Positions 6,370-13,576 of a DNA stretch of 21,924 bases are shown here, one piece after another. The translations under genes were made by a program, and so were the position numbers. The stretch comes from a virus. Below the pieces are notes generated by a model, which had not been told where the DNA came from, searched no databases, and worked only from the letters and a program-made list of their open reading frames with translations. The stretch is from positions 1-21,924 of the IMG/VR virus record IMGVR_UViG_3300031766_000083. One strand, given 5' to 3'. Within the stretch, counting starts at the first letter, position 1; the number at the start of each line of letters is the position of its first letter.

Positions 6370-6964
6370 ATGCCACGAATGGGCAGGCGCAGTAATGCGT
6401 TTGGCACCTTACGCTATTGACCAAGGAGGGTTTTACACCCTCGGCATGCCAGCCTATATAGCTGACAAAGAGCAATATGCCGGACTGGCTAACACCTACA
6501 ACGCCATGTTAATTCAAAATTTTAATGCACTATATGAAGGGCTGCGCTCCGTTCTTTCTGAACACTTTGATACCCCAGTTGGCTATTTTAATGATGGCGG
6601 GCTGCGTCCCAGTTTCCATATTTTCGATTCGCTATCTGTTAAACGCGAAGCCAGCATACACATAGACGAACAATATGAAAATGTTATAGCGCTTGAAGGC
6701 AGAGAGTGGAAAGACCCTTTCACCTTAACGGTCCCTATAATGTTGCCAGAAGGGGTAAACGGGCTAGATATGTGGCCCGAGGGTGCGCTAACTAGCGAGC
6801 CGCCGACTGAGCTTATCGAATACACGCCCGGTAAAATGTATATTCACAGCGGCGCTGCCCCACACCGCATACACAAGCCGGAGACCTTTAAAGGTGGGGC
6901 GTTTCGTATCACTTTACAAGCCCACGGTGTACACACCCCGGCCGGCGTTGTTCTTTACTGGTGA
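6338..6964 (+). CDS. 2-oxoglutarate/Fe(II)-dependent oxygenase-like protein
   Basis: A 208-residue protein with the double-stranded-beta-helix dioxygenase signature: H108-I-D110 (SIHID) as the H-x-D iron ligands, a distal histidine in APHRIHK (H176, or H179), and R190 in FRITLQAHG as the likely 2-oxoglutarate-binding arginine. The GKMYIHSG strand before the distal His also fits the fold. Substrates of phage members vary and include nucleic acid bases, amino acids and protein prolines. Its place at the end of the replication row suggests nucleotide, DNA or protein modification, but nothing in the sequence fixes the substrate. I chose ATG 6338, preceded by CGGGAT, over TTG 6302, which lacks a ribosome-binding site and lies in a hairpin. 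It ends 3 bp from the stop of the convergent endolysin gene. Confidence 0.7.
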   Translation: MKELQFLRQDECHEWAGAVMRLAPYAIDQGGFYTLGMPAYIADKEQYAGLANTYNAMLIQNFNALYEGLRSVLSEHFDTPVGYFNDGGLRPSFHIFDSLSVKREASIHIDEQYENVIALEGREWKDPFTLTVPIMLPEGVNGLDMWPEGALTSEPPTELIEYTPGKMYIHSGAAPHRIHKPETFKGGAFRITLQAHGVHTPAGVVLYW

Positions 6965-6985
6965 AAATTACCACCTAGCCGGTGG
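6964..6985 (-). terminator. Possible short - strand terminator at the convergent gene junction
   Basis: CCACC (6971-6975) pairs with GGTGG (6981-6985) across a 5-nt loop. Read leftward, it is followed by TAATTTTCACC, a short T-run overlapping the endolysin stop. Only a 5-bp stem, so termination here is probably partial. Confidence 0.35.
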
Positions 6986-7327
6986 CCCTGAGCGGGTGTC
7001 TATGTGGTTGAAAGTTTCATACACCCCGAGGCCGTACTTACCAGGGTATTTTTGAGTTAGGTAGTGGTGCACTGTTTCAGGCGTTGCTTTATCGAATTCA
7101 CAGTCTAAAGCGCGCGCTTTAGGATGTTGAGAGGCGTCTGAACTGCCTACTGAGGGGCTGCGATTGTACGCTAGACACCTGTACGCCGATGTAATTGTAA
7201 CTTTACTGTTAAAATGATCGCAAACATCCTGCACCACATTGACTGTTTCAAAGTCCATCGAATCTACACCACAGCCGCATTTACATGCGAACTCGTGGCG
7301 AGAGAGATTTTTAGTTAGGTCGCCCAT
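6968..7327 (-). CDS. Endolysin: peptidase M15A (zinc D-Ala-D-Ala carboxypeptidase-like)
   Basis: A 119-residue peptidoglycan peptidase, typical of the short single-domain M15A (Peptidase_M15_3) phage and prophage enzymes. Residues 8-20 are the family's N-terminal SRHEFACKCGCG motif. The zinc site is S66-x-H68-x6-D75 (SQHPKARALD) plus H108 in FNHIDTR. TSAYRC (46-51) and KYGLGVY (97-103) are the other conserved strands. It probably cuts stem-peptide bonds in the periplasm at lysis. No signal peptide is present, so release should depend on a holin, for which a candidate lies two genes upstream. The ATG abuts the TAA of the lipoprotein gene with no gap. It is the last gene of the late row, 3 bp from the convergent oxygenase gene. 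Confidence 0.9.
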   Translation of the reverse strand: MGDLTKNLSRHEFACKCGCGVDSMDFETVNVVQDVCDHFNSKVTITSAYRCLAYNRSPSVGSSDASQHPKARALDCEFDKATPETVHHYLTQKYPGKYGLGVYETFNHIDTRSGPPARW

Positions 7328-7558
7328 TTAACAGTCCGGCGCGTTCGGGCCAGTATTCTTTTTGTAGCCTAGCCGTGTGTTGCTGTTCACCAAAGGTACA
7401 GGGTTAAGGTCTAGAGTCGTTTCCATCTCTACGCACCCTTCATCCCCTTCATCCCCTTCATAGAATTCTAGCTGTTCTATTATGGCTTTCACCGCGTCGC
7501 CGCTGCTATTGCAACCTACTAAAAACGAGCTGATCAATACCAACATTAGTAGTTTCAA
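7328..7558 (-). CDS. Small lipoprotein in lysis cassette (o-spanin candidate)
   Basis: A 76-residue protein beginning with a lipoprotein signal: K2, a hydrophobic run to residue 14 and a lipobox ending L-V-G-C16. After cleavage and lipidation about 60 residues would sit in the periplasm on the outer or inner membrane. The mature part has an acidic EGDEGDEG stretch encoded by a 9-bp tandem repeat, then two further cysteines (C42, C76). Its place between holin-like and endolysin genes, with a spanin-like gene nearby, makes an outer-membrane spanin subunit plausible, but it lacks the Pro-rich character of classical Rz1. The start is TTG (7558-7556), overlapping the holin TGA by 4 nt with an AGGTG site upstream; ATG at codon 5 is the alternative. 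The lipoprotein call is firm, the spanin role an inference. Confidence 0.75.
   Translation of the reverse strand: MKLLMLVLISSFLVGCNSSGDAVKAIIEQLEFYEGDEGDEGCVEMETTLDLNPVPLVNSNTRLGYKKNTGPNAPDC
7436..7461 (-). repeat. 9-bp tandem repeat, ~2.9 copies, inside the lipoprotein gene
   Basis: On the + strand the unit is CCCTTCATC, repeated at 7436, 7445 and 7454. It encodes an in-frame G-D-E repeat. Slippage would add or remove three residues without a frameshift. Confidence 0.8.
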
Positions 7559-7728
7559 GATTCACCTACCTTAGTGTCCGTGAAAAAGCGCAGTATGATG
7601 CCGGCTAGCGATACCGCCCCTGCGGACAGTGCTGCCTGTTCAGATTCTGGGATGATAACCCCTGTGCCGGCTAAAAGAGCGTATAGCAAGCCCATACCCA
7701 TTACTACTATCGTTTTATACCCTTTCAT
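7555..7728 (-). CDS. Holin-like two-helix membrane protein
   Basis: A 57-residue protein translated by hand: start ATG 7728-7726, stop TGA 7557-7555. Residues 6-26 (TIVVMGMGLLYALLAGTGVII) and about 33-49 (ALSAGAVSLAGIILRFF) form two hydrophobic segments separated by a short PESEQ turn, with a basic N-terminus (MKGYK). That matches the layout of small class II-type holins or pinholins with two transmembrane helices. An AAAGGA ribosome-binding site lies about 6 nt upstream. The gene sits between the spanin-like and lipoprotein/endolysin genes, and its stop overlaps the next start (TTGA). The membrane topology is seen directly; the holin role rests on size, topology and neighbours. Confidence 0.75.
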   Translation of the reverse strand: MKGYKTIVVMGMGLLYALLAGTGVIIPESEQAALSAGAVSLAGIILRFFTDTKVGES

Positions 7729-7741
7729 TATTTTTCCTTTT

Positions 7742-8170
7742 TCACATTTGAGCTTTTAAATAATCGACTTCCCGCTTGAGAGATGTCAGGTGCAGTTCAT
7801 AGCGGTCTCTGTCTTCGTAGTATATTTCAGGGACGTCGGGGTTTCGTTCGATAACCCGTTTAACACTGGCTAGACTCTCAGTGGCGTTTTCAATTTGATA
7901 CTCTGTTCGATCTATCCGCCTAGAAACTTCTGAGGCAAGATAATTTGTGTTCATCTGCTCCATTAAGTCGTCAAGTTTATCTTTGACGTGGTTTTCTTCG
8001 TCTAGGTGTTCCTCTCTGTGATCTTCAAAATAAGAGTTTGCTTCCTCTTCGTGAAGTAAAACATAGCTCCCTATTGCGGTCGATAATATAAGAAAAAACC
8101 AAGCGCAATGTTTCACTGCTACTCTATTTATTAACCCTTCTCCGTGGAGTTCTTCGATAATGCTATTCAC
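7742..8170 (-). CDS. Single-TM coiled-coil protein, i-spanin (Rz-like) candidate
   Basis: A 142-residue protein with a short cytoplasmic-type N-terminus (INRVAVKH), one transmembrane segment at about residues 23-39 (AWFFLILSTAIGSYVLL), then a highly charged helical body to the end. The body has two coiled-coil-like runs, about 43-75 and 79-140. That is the architecture of inner-membrane spanins, which span the periplasm and pair with an outer-membrane lipoprotein; one lies two genes downstream. The start is GTG (8170-8168), supported by a GGGGAAG ribosome-binding site 5 nt upstream. It begins the lysis cluster. An alternative is a Rap/LysB-like coiled-coil accessory protein. There is no sequence-specific family match. 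Confidence 0.65.
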   Translation of the reverse strand: MNSIIEELHGEGLINRVAVKHCAWFFLILSTAIGSYVLLHEEEANSYFEDHREEHLDEENHVKDKLDDLMEQMNTNYLASEVSRRIDRTEYQIENATESLASVKRVIERNPDVPEIYYEDRDRYELHLTSLKREVDYLKAQM

Positions 8171-8187
8171 TTCTACTTCCCCTGCGT

Positions 8188-8673
8188 TTACACGATACGA
8201 CGAATTACAACCCTAACTAATTTTTTCAGTACCCCTCTGGCATCGGCTGCGGTTGTTACGTTCGCATCCCACCACGCGTTATACTCCGCGTTTGTCATAG
8301 CTTTTAAGTTATGTATGACGCTGTCTCCTGCTATTTCTGTCTCTAGGTCTTCTAACCTTTGTACCTCCGCCGCTGCTTCTGCTTCTGCTTCTAGCTCTTC
8401 TGCTGTTTTGTTGACTATCTCGTAAGTTACTTTAGTCGTTTTATCGCTGGGGTCAGGAGTGAGAATTTCATCGCCAAATTTTTCATGGCTTTGGAGTTCC
8501 TGCCCTACAGGGGTAAGCGGCCAGTATTCTATGTCGACGTGGTCGTGGAGCGTTAGCTGCTCTATATCAACTACCGATTGAAGGTTCCGCAGGGTTTCCA
8601 CGCCTAACCCCCGCATTTTCTTAGGTGGGTGTTCGCGTGTCGCTGTTAATGTTCTTGTGTTGACTTTGGCCAT
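8188..8673 (-). CDS. Tail-fibre-associated protein of unknown function
   Basis: A 161-residue protein directly downstream of the beta-propeller gene, its ATG overlapping that gene's stop (TAATG). Residues 1-80 look beta-rich. A TYEIVNKTAEELEAEAEA stretch (about 83-100) starts an Ala/Glu helical segment. That arrangement resembles the C-terminal parts of tail-fibre-associated or assembly-type proteins, in which a strand and a charged helix follow a fibre gene. The end is basic (LKKLVRVVIRRIV). I recognise no domain. Translational coupling to the preceding gene suggests the two products work together, possibly as chaperone and receptor-binding protein. Confidence 0.65.
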   Translation of the reverse strand: MAKVNTRTLTATREHPPKKMRGLGVETLRNLQSVVDIEQLTLHDHVDIEYWPLTPVGQELQSHEKFGDEILTPDPSDKTTKVTYEIVNKTAEELEAEAEAAAEVQRLEDLETEIAGDSVIHNLKAMTNAEYNAWWDANVTTAADARGVLKKLVRVVIRRIV

Positions 8674-9563
8674 TACGCAAAATCCCCCAGTAAAACTGCT
8701 TGGTGTATTATGTTACCGCCGATGAGCTTAAAAAATCTTCGGCCGGTGTCTCCTATCCACATAGCATTGCCGGCAGACCCGCCGATTCCTGAGTGGTTAA
8801 AGGGTGTGACACTTGTTTCGCTAATGCTCGCCACGTCGAATCTGTTGTCCATGAGATACGTATAAACGAAAGGCGATCCGATAGCGAACATCTCATACCC
8901 GTTGGGGTCGAAGTGTATACCCTCCCGCCCGCCAATGGAGTAGTTTGTTACGTACGTCGCTGTGGAAATGTCCCAAGGGGTGTCCATTGTGTAAGTGTAA
9001 ATGTCGTCGTTTGTGTCGCCAAACACCCAAAGAGTCAGCCCGTCTGGAGCCCAACGCATAGACTCTGGTGCGCCATCTTCAGAGCTTATGTCTAACGTCG
9101 CCTCGACGGCACTAGCAGTGCTTAAATCCCACGGCGTGGCAAGGGAGTGCTGCTCGACTTTATCTCCTGTCCCGTACGCTAAGTACAGTTTCGTCCCGTC
9201 GTCGCTAAGAATTATTGCCGCGCATAACGTCGAAGACCCATCCACTTTTTGCCCTGTGCCATACGCCGCTGTGGTTATGTCCCAAGGGGTCGATAGGTCG
9301 TACCGTCTAGCACCCCCATCCGCAGCCACGGAGTCATAATCAGCCATGTAACAGTATTCGCCTGTAGGGTCGAAAACCATGTCTTTTACTAAGTTCTCCC
9401 CTTGAGTAGTCGTGAAGCTTCCCGCGCTGGCGTTAAGAAAATTGGGGAGCCCGTGATACCAAGGAATCAACTCTACGACAGTAGGGCAGACAGGGGCCAC
9501 GCCCGATCTGTCCGGCACGCCTAAAGCCCTGAATTTACTGCCTATCGGAGTCGGCCTACTCAT
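8673..9563 (-). CDS. Beta-propeller-like virion protein, probable receptor-binding/tail fibre component
   Basis: A 296-residue protein with repeated blades. A T-P-W-D-(I/L)-(S/T)-T-A motif occurs near residues 92, 143 and 195, with a degenerate copy (NRFDVASIS) near 240, giving units of about 45-52 residues. Each unit also has a F/W-x-P-x-G-x-x-(L/Y) strand (FDPTGEYCYM, LSDDGTKLYL, WAPDGLTLWV, FDPNGYEMFA). Similar repeat proteins are common among phage tail and receptor-binding genes. It overlaps the upstream gene by ATGA and the downstream gene by 1 nt. Residues 1-50 are non-repetitive and may attach it to the particle. Receptor binding is inferred from place and fold. Confidence 0.75.
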   Translation of the reverse strand: MSRPTPIGSKFRALGVPDRSGVAPVCPTVVELIPWYHGLPNFLNASAGSFTTTQGENLVKDMVFDPTGEYCYMADYDSVAADGGARRYDLSTPWDITTAAYGTGQKVDGSSTLCAAIILSDDGTKLYLAYGTGDKVEQHSLATPWDLSTASAVEATLDISSEDGAPESMRWAPDGLTLWVFGDTNDDIYTYTMDTPWDISTATYVTNYSIGGREGIHFDPNGYEMFAIGSPFVYTYLMDNRFDVASISETSVTPFNHSGIGGSAGNAMWIGDTGRRFFKLIGGNIIHQAVLLGDFA

Positions 9564-9964
9564 AAGTCTAAGGCTCGGCCTGTGAAGGCAATGCCGCTTG
9601 CAAAAGCAGTGGCTGCACCTACATACAGTTTATCGCCCGCCTGTAAATGTAAGGGGGCGGCTTCGGTGTAGCCGAAATCAGTAGGCTCAATAACGCCCGT
9701 CGCGGCTACAGTTACTGCGGCCATAAGGACGCTCTTTACGAAGAAATAGTCGCCTGCACCTCCGAGCTGTATAAACAGGTCGAGCCTGTTATCCGCTGCT
9801 AAAGTGGCGCGTGGCACAGCGGATAGACCTACCATAGTAGCGCCTTTTGTGCCTGCTGTGGCTATTAGCTCTACACCGGCGGGCGCCGAAGTTAGGTCGT
9901 CCGCTGCCGTAACGTCTGCCGCTACGACTTTTGGTATTGAAGGGAAAGCTGCTAAGTCGGACAT
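9560..9964 (-). CDS. Small beta-rich virion protein of unknown function
   Basis: A 134-residue protein rich in Ala, Thr, Val and Gly with regular strand-like segments (GVELIATAGTKGATMVGLS; DNRLDLFIQLG; LHLQAGDKLYVGAATAFASG), suggesting a single beta-sandwich. It lies between the tail-fibre gene and the propeller gene. The ATG follows an AAGAGG ribosome-binding site 10 nt after the fibre stop, and the TGA overlaps the next ATG. Short beta-sandwich proteins in this position are often accessory fibre or adhesin subunits. No named family was recognised. Confidence 0.7.
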   Translation of the reverse strand: MSDLAAFPSIPKVVAADVTAADDLTSAPAGVELIATAGTKGATMVGLSAVPRATLAADNRLDLFIQLGGAGDYFFVKSVLMAAVTVAATGVIEPTDFGYTEAAPLHLQAGDKLYVGAATAFASGIAFTGRALDL

Positions 9965-9976
9965 GGTATAAACCTC

Positions 9977-10948
9977 TTAAAATGATACTGCTGTTGTTTG
10001 CATGTTAGCTAAAGTTAGTGCGGCTGTTAAGGTTATCGCCCAGTCCGCGTAAGTGCCTTCGCCGATAGCCATAGCTACCGACACTTCAAGCGCTCCTGTG
10101 CCCGCGTCGTAGGCCGTTACAATGCCCGACATATACTCGTCGGCTGCTGCCCCAGTATACGCTATTTTCACTGAGTGCCCGGGTAGAAAGTCTTTCCCCG
10201 TCTCTATGGTTAAGCTCTGCGCGCCTTTGTCTATATCCAGAGAGGTAGTGGACGTGCCTGTGGTGCCTGCGGCGCCTGCGGCTACTGCTGCTGCGGCTGC
10301 TTCTGCGCTAGCTGCGGCCTCTGCTGCACTAGCCGCCGAGGCCGAGGCAGCTTGTAGCGCTCCGGTCTCGTTCTGGTATACAGCCGTTAATTTAGTCCCT
10401 GCGGCGTATGACGTGGCCAGTGTGACCTCGTTCAGTACCGCGTCGTAAGTGTACTCGTCGTCTATAAGCAGCCGACCGCGATCTATGCCAGCGCCGGTCA
10501 GGTACATGGAGGCGCCTGCTACCACCTCAACAAACGGCACAACCGTCTGGAGCGCTGCAAGGGTTACCGTCTCTTCAAATGCGCCTAAACTGTTACTTGT
10601 GGTAACGCTGTACCATGCGCTGTCGCCTACGTCCCAGATTTCTAGGCCGTTTACGGTGACGCGGATTCTGTCCACCCCAGTAACTGACACTCGGTAATCC
10701 GCAACGGCGGGTAGATAAGCGCCTGTGCGTGCGTCAGATGCGAAAGAAGCGGCTGGGAAAGCTGCCGACCCGTCTGCCAAAACCAAAGGCGCCAACATAC
10801 CGCCGTTGCCGTTACGGCTAAGGCTAGCCGTCAGTGCCGCCGCTATATCAGGTAGGGTAGTATTAGCCCAGTCCGCATCGATAAGCGTATCGACTATTAC
10901 GGGGTTTCCTGCAACCAGTGTAAACGTGCCATTTGAATTACGTGGCAT
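9977..10948 (-). CDS. Tail fibre protein
   Basis: A 323-residue protein. The N-terminus (MPRNSNGTFTLVAGNPVIVD, then a DADWANTTLPDIAAALTASL segment and LSRNGNGGM) is a recurrent virion-attachment module of podophage tail fibres. Residues ~105-195 look beta-rich. Residues ~198-225 are almost pure Ala/Ser/Glu and should form a trimeric helical stalk, followed by a beta domain to residue 323. The ATG follows an AGGAGA site. It lies after the internal-virion genes and before three genes of the adhesin/lysis end, as in T7-like and related phages. The body is short, so host recognition may be shared with the propeller protein downstream. Confidence 0.85.
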   Translation of the reverse strand: MPRNSNGTFTLVAGNPVIVDTLIDADWANTTLPDIAAALTASLSRNGNGGMLAPLVLADGSAAFPAASFASDARTGAYLPAVADYRVSVTGVDRIRVTVNGLEIWDVGDSAWYSVTTSNSLGAFEETVTLAALQTVVPFVEVVAGASMYLTGAGIDRGRLLIDDEYTYDAVLNEVTLATSYAAGTKLTAVYQNETGALQAASASAASAAEAAASAEAAAAAVAAGAAGTTGTSTTSLDIDKGAQSLTIETGKDFLPGHSVKIAYTGAAADEYMSGIVTAYDAGTGALEVSVAMAIGEGTYADWAITLTAALTLANMQTTAVSF

Positions 10949-10957
10949 TTCTATCTC

Positions 10958-12424
10958 CTATTCGTTAGCGGCGCCTACTATGCTGCCTCTAACACCATAA
11001 TTACGTAGCGCTTCAGCCATTGGCAGGTAAAACCCTTTCTGCATTAGCTTCTGTGGCGCTGTATTGCCTAGTATTGCTTGCCCTGTAGACTGTAAAGGCA
11101 ATATGTTCGGCGTATTAACGGCTAAACCTTTCAGCACATCTATAATCGGGTTAGGTTCTTTCCGCCCTAACGTCTGCATGCTTGTGCTGGCAAAGTCGTA
11201 TAGAGGCGCATCGCCTGTGGCCGCTCGGGTTTTGCCCCCGGCCGACTTTACACCGCTCATAAGAGTAGCCGGGTCGATGATACCGCCCTGTTTCATAGCG
11301 CTTAAAGACGAGGCCGAGTTACGTATGGTTATAAAATCACCGTACTTACTATCGACTGCGGCTAGAGCATCTAACGTGTCTGGGCCGGCAGACGCCCTAA
11401 GCTTACCGCGCATGCTGTTAAGCGTGTCCGTAAGCGCGTCGTCACCCCTTATCGCGGCAGCTTCTATACGCCTGCGGAAAGCATTATCGAGTTCTTTTAG
11501 CCCGTCACTAGAATAGTTACGTGATAAATTGCCTAAATCGTCCAGGAGGCTGCGTAACACGGCACCGCTATTTCCGCCTAAGTTATTTCCGGCTTTTACG
11601 CCCTCGTTTACCATGTCTACCATGGCCTCTCCAGAGGGTTTAGTAGCTTTAGCCCACGCAGCTGAATACGCGTCATTAAACTGATTTTTCAAGGCTTTAA
11701 CGCCCTTGACGCCCGTTTCGGCTATTTCACCTAGTGGGGCTACGCGGTTAAGAAGCACTTTATTCCACGATTCAGCGCTTCTTTCGCCAGCTTCGCGGGT
11801 GCCCTTAGCCATAAAAGGTGTTATCTGCATAGCATACCCCATGGCTCTTGGCAGTACGCTGGTAGAAGCCTTATCAGGCGTTAAATATACGCCCATATCC
11901 ATAAGGCTTTTAGCAGCGTCCGTCACATCTATGCCGGTTATGGCTTTACGCAAAGTGCTACCCACAACACCGCCAGCTAGCGCGGCCGCACCTTCTTTAA
12001 CTGCCCCCTCAAAACGGGTTTTTCCAGCTTCAGGCAGTTTTAAACCCCCGTGGGTCGCGCTTAAGCCTATGTCAGCCGCTAGAATACTCTTCGCCCCGCG
12101 GTTAAGTAGCTTAGCACCTTTAGCTATGCCTGCTGCGGGTAACGCCAGCTGGGCTATTTCTCCAGTTATGTTACCGGCTGTACCCCAACCACCGGACGCA
12201 TCTACGTCTCGGCGCATCATTTCCATAGCTTTTTTGGTGTTGTCAGACAGCTCCCCGCCAAACAGCTCATACCCTCCAAGCGCTGTTCTAAGCGTGGATT
12301 CAGCTAGCCCGCGTTTAAAGTCTTGAAATCGGGACGAGTCGGGCTTCTCCGGCGTTTCTTCCACCGCTGAAGCCATGTTAAAACCGGCAGTTTCCGGCTT
12401 AGCTGTTGATAGGTCAAAAGCCAC
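10958..12424 (-). CDS. Internal virion / DNA-ejection-type protein
   Basis: A 488-residue protein, largely helical and Ala/Gly-rich. Two glycine-rich amphipathic or hydrophobic stretches stand out: residues ~90-118 (AQLALPAAGIAKGAKLLNRG onward) and ~140-160 (GAAALAGGVVGSTLRK), the kind of segment by which podovirus ejection proteins insert into membranes. Downstream helices carry regular charged heptads (NQFNDAYSAAWAKA; LDDLGNLSRNY). It sits between other internal-virion-type genes and the fibre, matching the place of P22 gp7/gp20/gp16 or T7 gp14-16. The start is GTG, overlapping the upstream TAG by 1 nt (TAGTG). The ejection role is inferred from position and composition, not homology. No lytic transglycosylase motif seen. 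Confidence 0.7.
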   Translation of the reverse strand: MAFDLSTAKPETAGFNMASAVEETPEKPDSSRFQDFKRGLAESTLRTALGGYELFGGELSDNTKKAMEMMRRDVDASGGWGTAGNITGEIAQLALPAAGIAKGAKLLNRGAKSILAADIGLSATHGGLKLPEAGKTRFEGAVKEGAAALAGGVVGSTLRKAITGIDVTDAAKSLMDMGVYLTPDKASTSVLPRAMGYAMQITPFMAKGTREAGERSAESWNKVLLNRVAPLGEIAETGVKGVKALKNQFNDAYSAAWAKATKPSGEAMVDMVNEGVKAGNNLGGNSGAVLRSLLDDLGNLSRNYSSDGLKELDNAFRRRIEAAAIRGDDALTDTLNSMRGKLRASAGPDTLDALAAVDSKYGDFITIRNSASSLSAMKQGGIIDPATLMSGVKSAGGKTRAATGDAPLYDFASTSMQTLGRKEPNPIIDVLKGLAVNTPNILPLQSTGQAILGNTAPQKLMQKGFYLPMAEALRNYGVRGSIVGAANE

Positions 12425-13575
12425 TAATCTAGCTCCCTTATCACTTGTTTGTCTGGGCCTACTAAAGCCTTATTTCCGTTGGCATCTATCCATACGGTGC
12501 CTTCCTCTTCCGGCGGCCCTTCACCATAGCGTTCTAGGGCGTTTGCTACGCTGGCTTCTACTTGGCTTATATAGCCAAGTATATCTTCGGCTTCAGCACT
12601 GCCGCCTATTACTGCTTCACCACCTGCCTTTTTAAGCATAGGCAAATATTGATCCCTACCCCATATAGCCCACGCTAACGGCTGCGTGCCAGCAGTAGGT
12701 ATACTGGCAAAAGCTACGTCTAAATCTTTGTCGGTAGGGTTAATGCCAAGTCCTTGCAAGTTAGTCTTAACGCTGTCTATGCCTACATCGCTCATTTTAG
12801 CCTGCAAAGCCTGTATTTCAGGGCCTTGGGTGGCGGGTGAACTAGGGTCTAGGCTGTAACCAAATTTGCCTGCCCAGCGTTCAGGGTTAAGTGTACCGGT
12901 AGCAGTCTGAAGAAGGTCGCTGTCCAGTATCTGTGATATCAAATCGGGTGACCCTACTCTGTCTAGCGGCTCTCCGTCCTTCTTGGCTTTAGCCTTATTC
13001 CTAGCTACGCTACGTGTAGCCACAGAATATTCTCTGTACGGTATCTTATTTGATACGTCTATAGGCAGACCGTCAGCTCCTATAAAACCTGAATCGGTCA
13101 TAAACCCGGTTACTTGGCCTGTACCGTCAGAATTTACCCATGCTTCAGGAGCGTTTCTGGCATTAGCTCTTGATTCGGCTAAAGCTTTGGCCGCTGAGAG
13201 CTGGTTATCTTCTGTAGTGTTGAACTCCAACACGCCCCTGTCATAAGCCCTATCAGCGTGTTTTTCGGCTAGTTTTCTGGCTTTTTCTTCTTGGCCTGCC
13301 TTGTACAGAGGTAACGCGGAAGCCCCTTCAGCTATAGTCTGCCGGATAGCGTCTCTTTCAGGTTGCTGAGCACGCATTTTACGCTCGCCTACTACGCCTC
13401 TAAGCGCAGACGCAAGTCCCAGCATAGGGCTTAAATACCCGAACTGATTAGCTTCTGCCACAGGCGTATCACGCATCTGTTTGTACTGTTCAGCCTTTTC
13501 GTTTAGGCCGGCCAGTTTCTGTTCAGCAGACGCTGTATTACGTAAAGCTGAAGAGAGCGCATTAAGGTCTGACAT
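12424..13575 (-). CDS. Internal virion protein candidate
   Basis: A 383-residue protein with a coiled-coil N-terminus (residues 1-35, LNALSSALRNTASAEQKL), a short hydrophobic patch (YLSPMLGLASALRGVVGE, about 47-64), a long charged helix (GQEEKARKLAEKHADRAYDR) and a more globular C-terminal half. It lies between two other virion-module genes. The ATG is separated from the upstream stop by 1 nt (TAACATG) with GGAGC as ribosome-binding site. Composition and position suggest an ejected internal protein. No enzymatic motif is visible. Confidence 0.65.
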   Translation of the reverse strand: MSDLNALSSALRNTASAEQKLAGLNEKAEQYKQMRDTPVAEANQFGYLSPMLGLASALRGVVGERKMRAQQPERDAIRQTIAEGASALPLYKAGQEEKARKLAEKHADRAYDRGVLEFNTTEDNQLSAAKALAESRANARNAPEAWVNSDGTGQVTGFMTDSGFIGADGLPIDVSNKIPYREYSVATRSVARNKAKAKKDGEPLDRVGSPDLISQILDSDLLQTATGTLNPERWAGKFGYSLDPSSPATQGPEIQALQAKMSDVGIDSVKTNLQGLGINPTDKDLDVAFASIPTAGTQPLAWAIWGRDQYLPMLKKAGGEAVIGGSAEAEDILGYISQVEASVANALERYGEGPPEEEGTVWIDANGNKALVGPDKQVIRELD

Positions 13576-13576
13576 G

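Noticed and set aside
11064-12326. Long + strand frames (150 and 206 aa) opposite the internal virion gene
   Set aside because: Compositional shadows of the - strand gene: Ser/Pro/Ala-rich, no ribosome-binding sites, no recognisable motifs.
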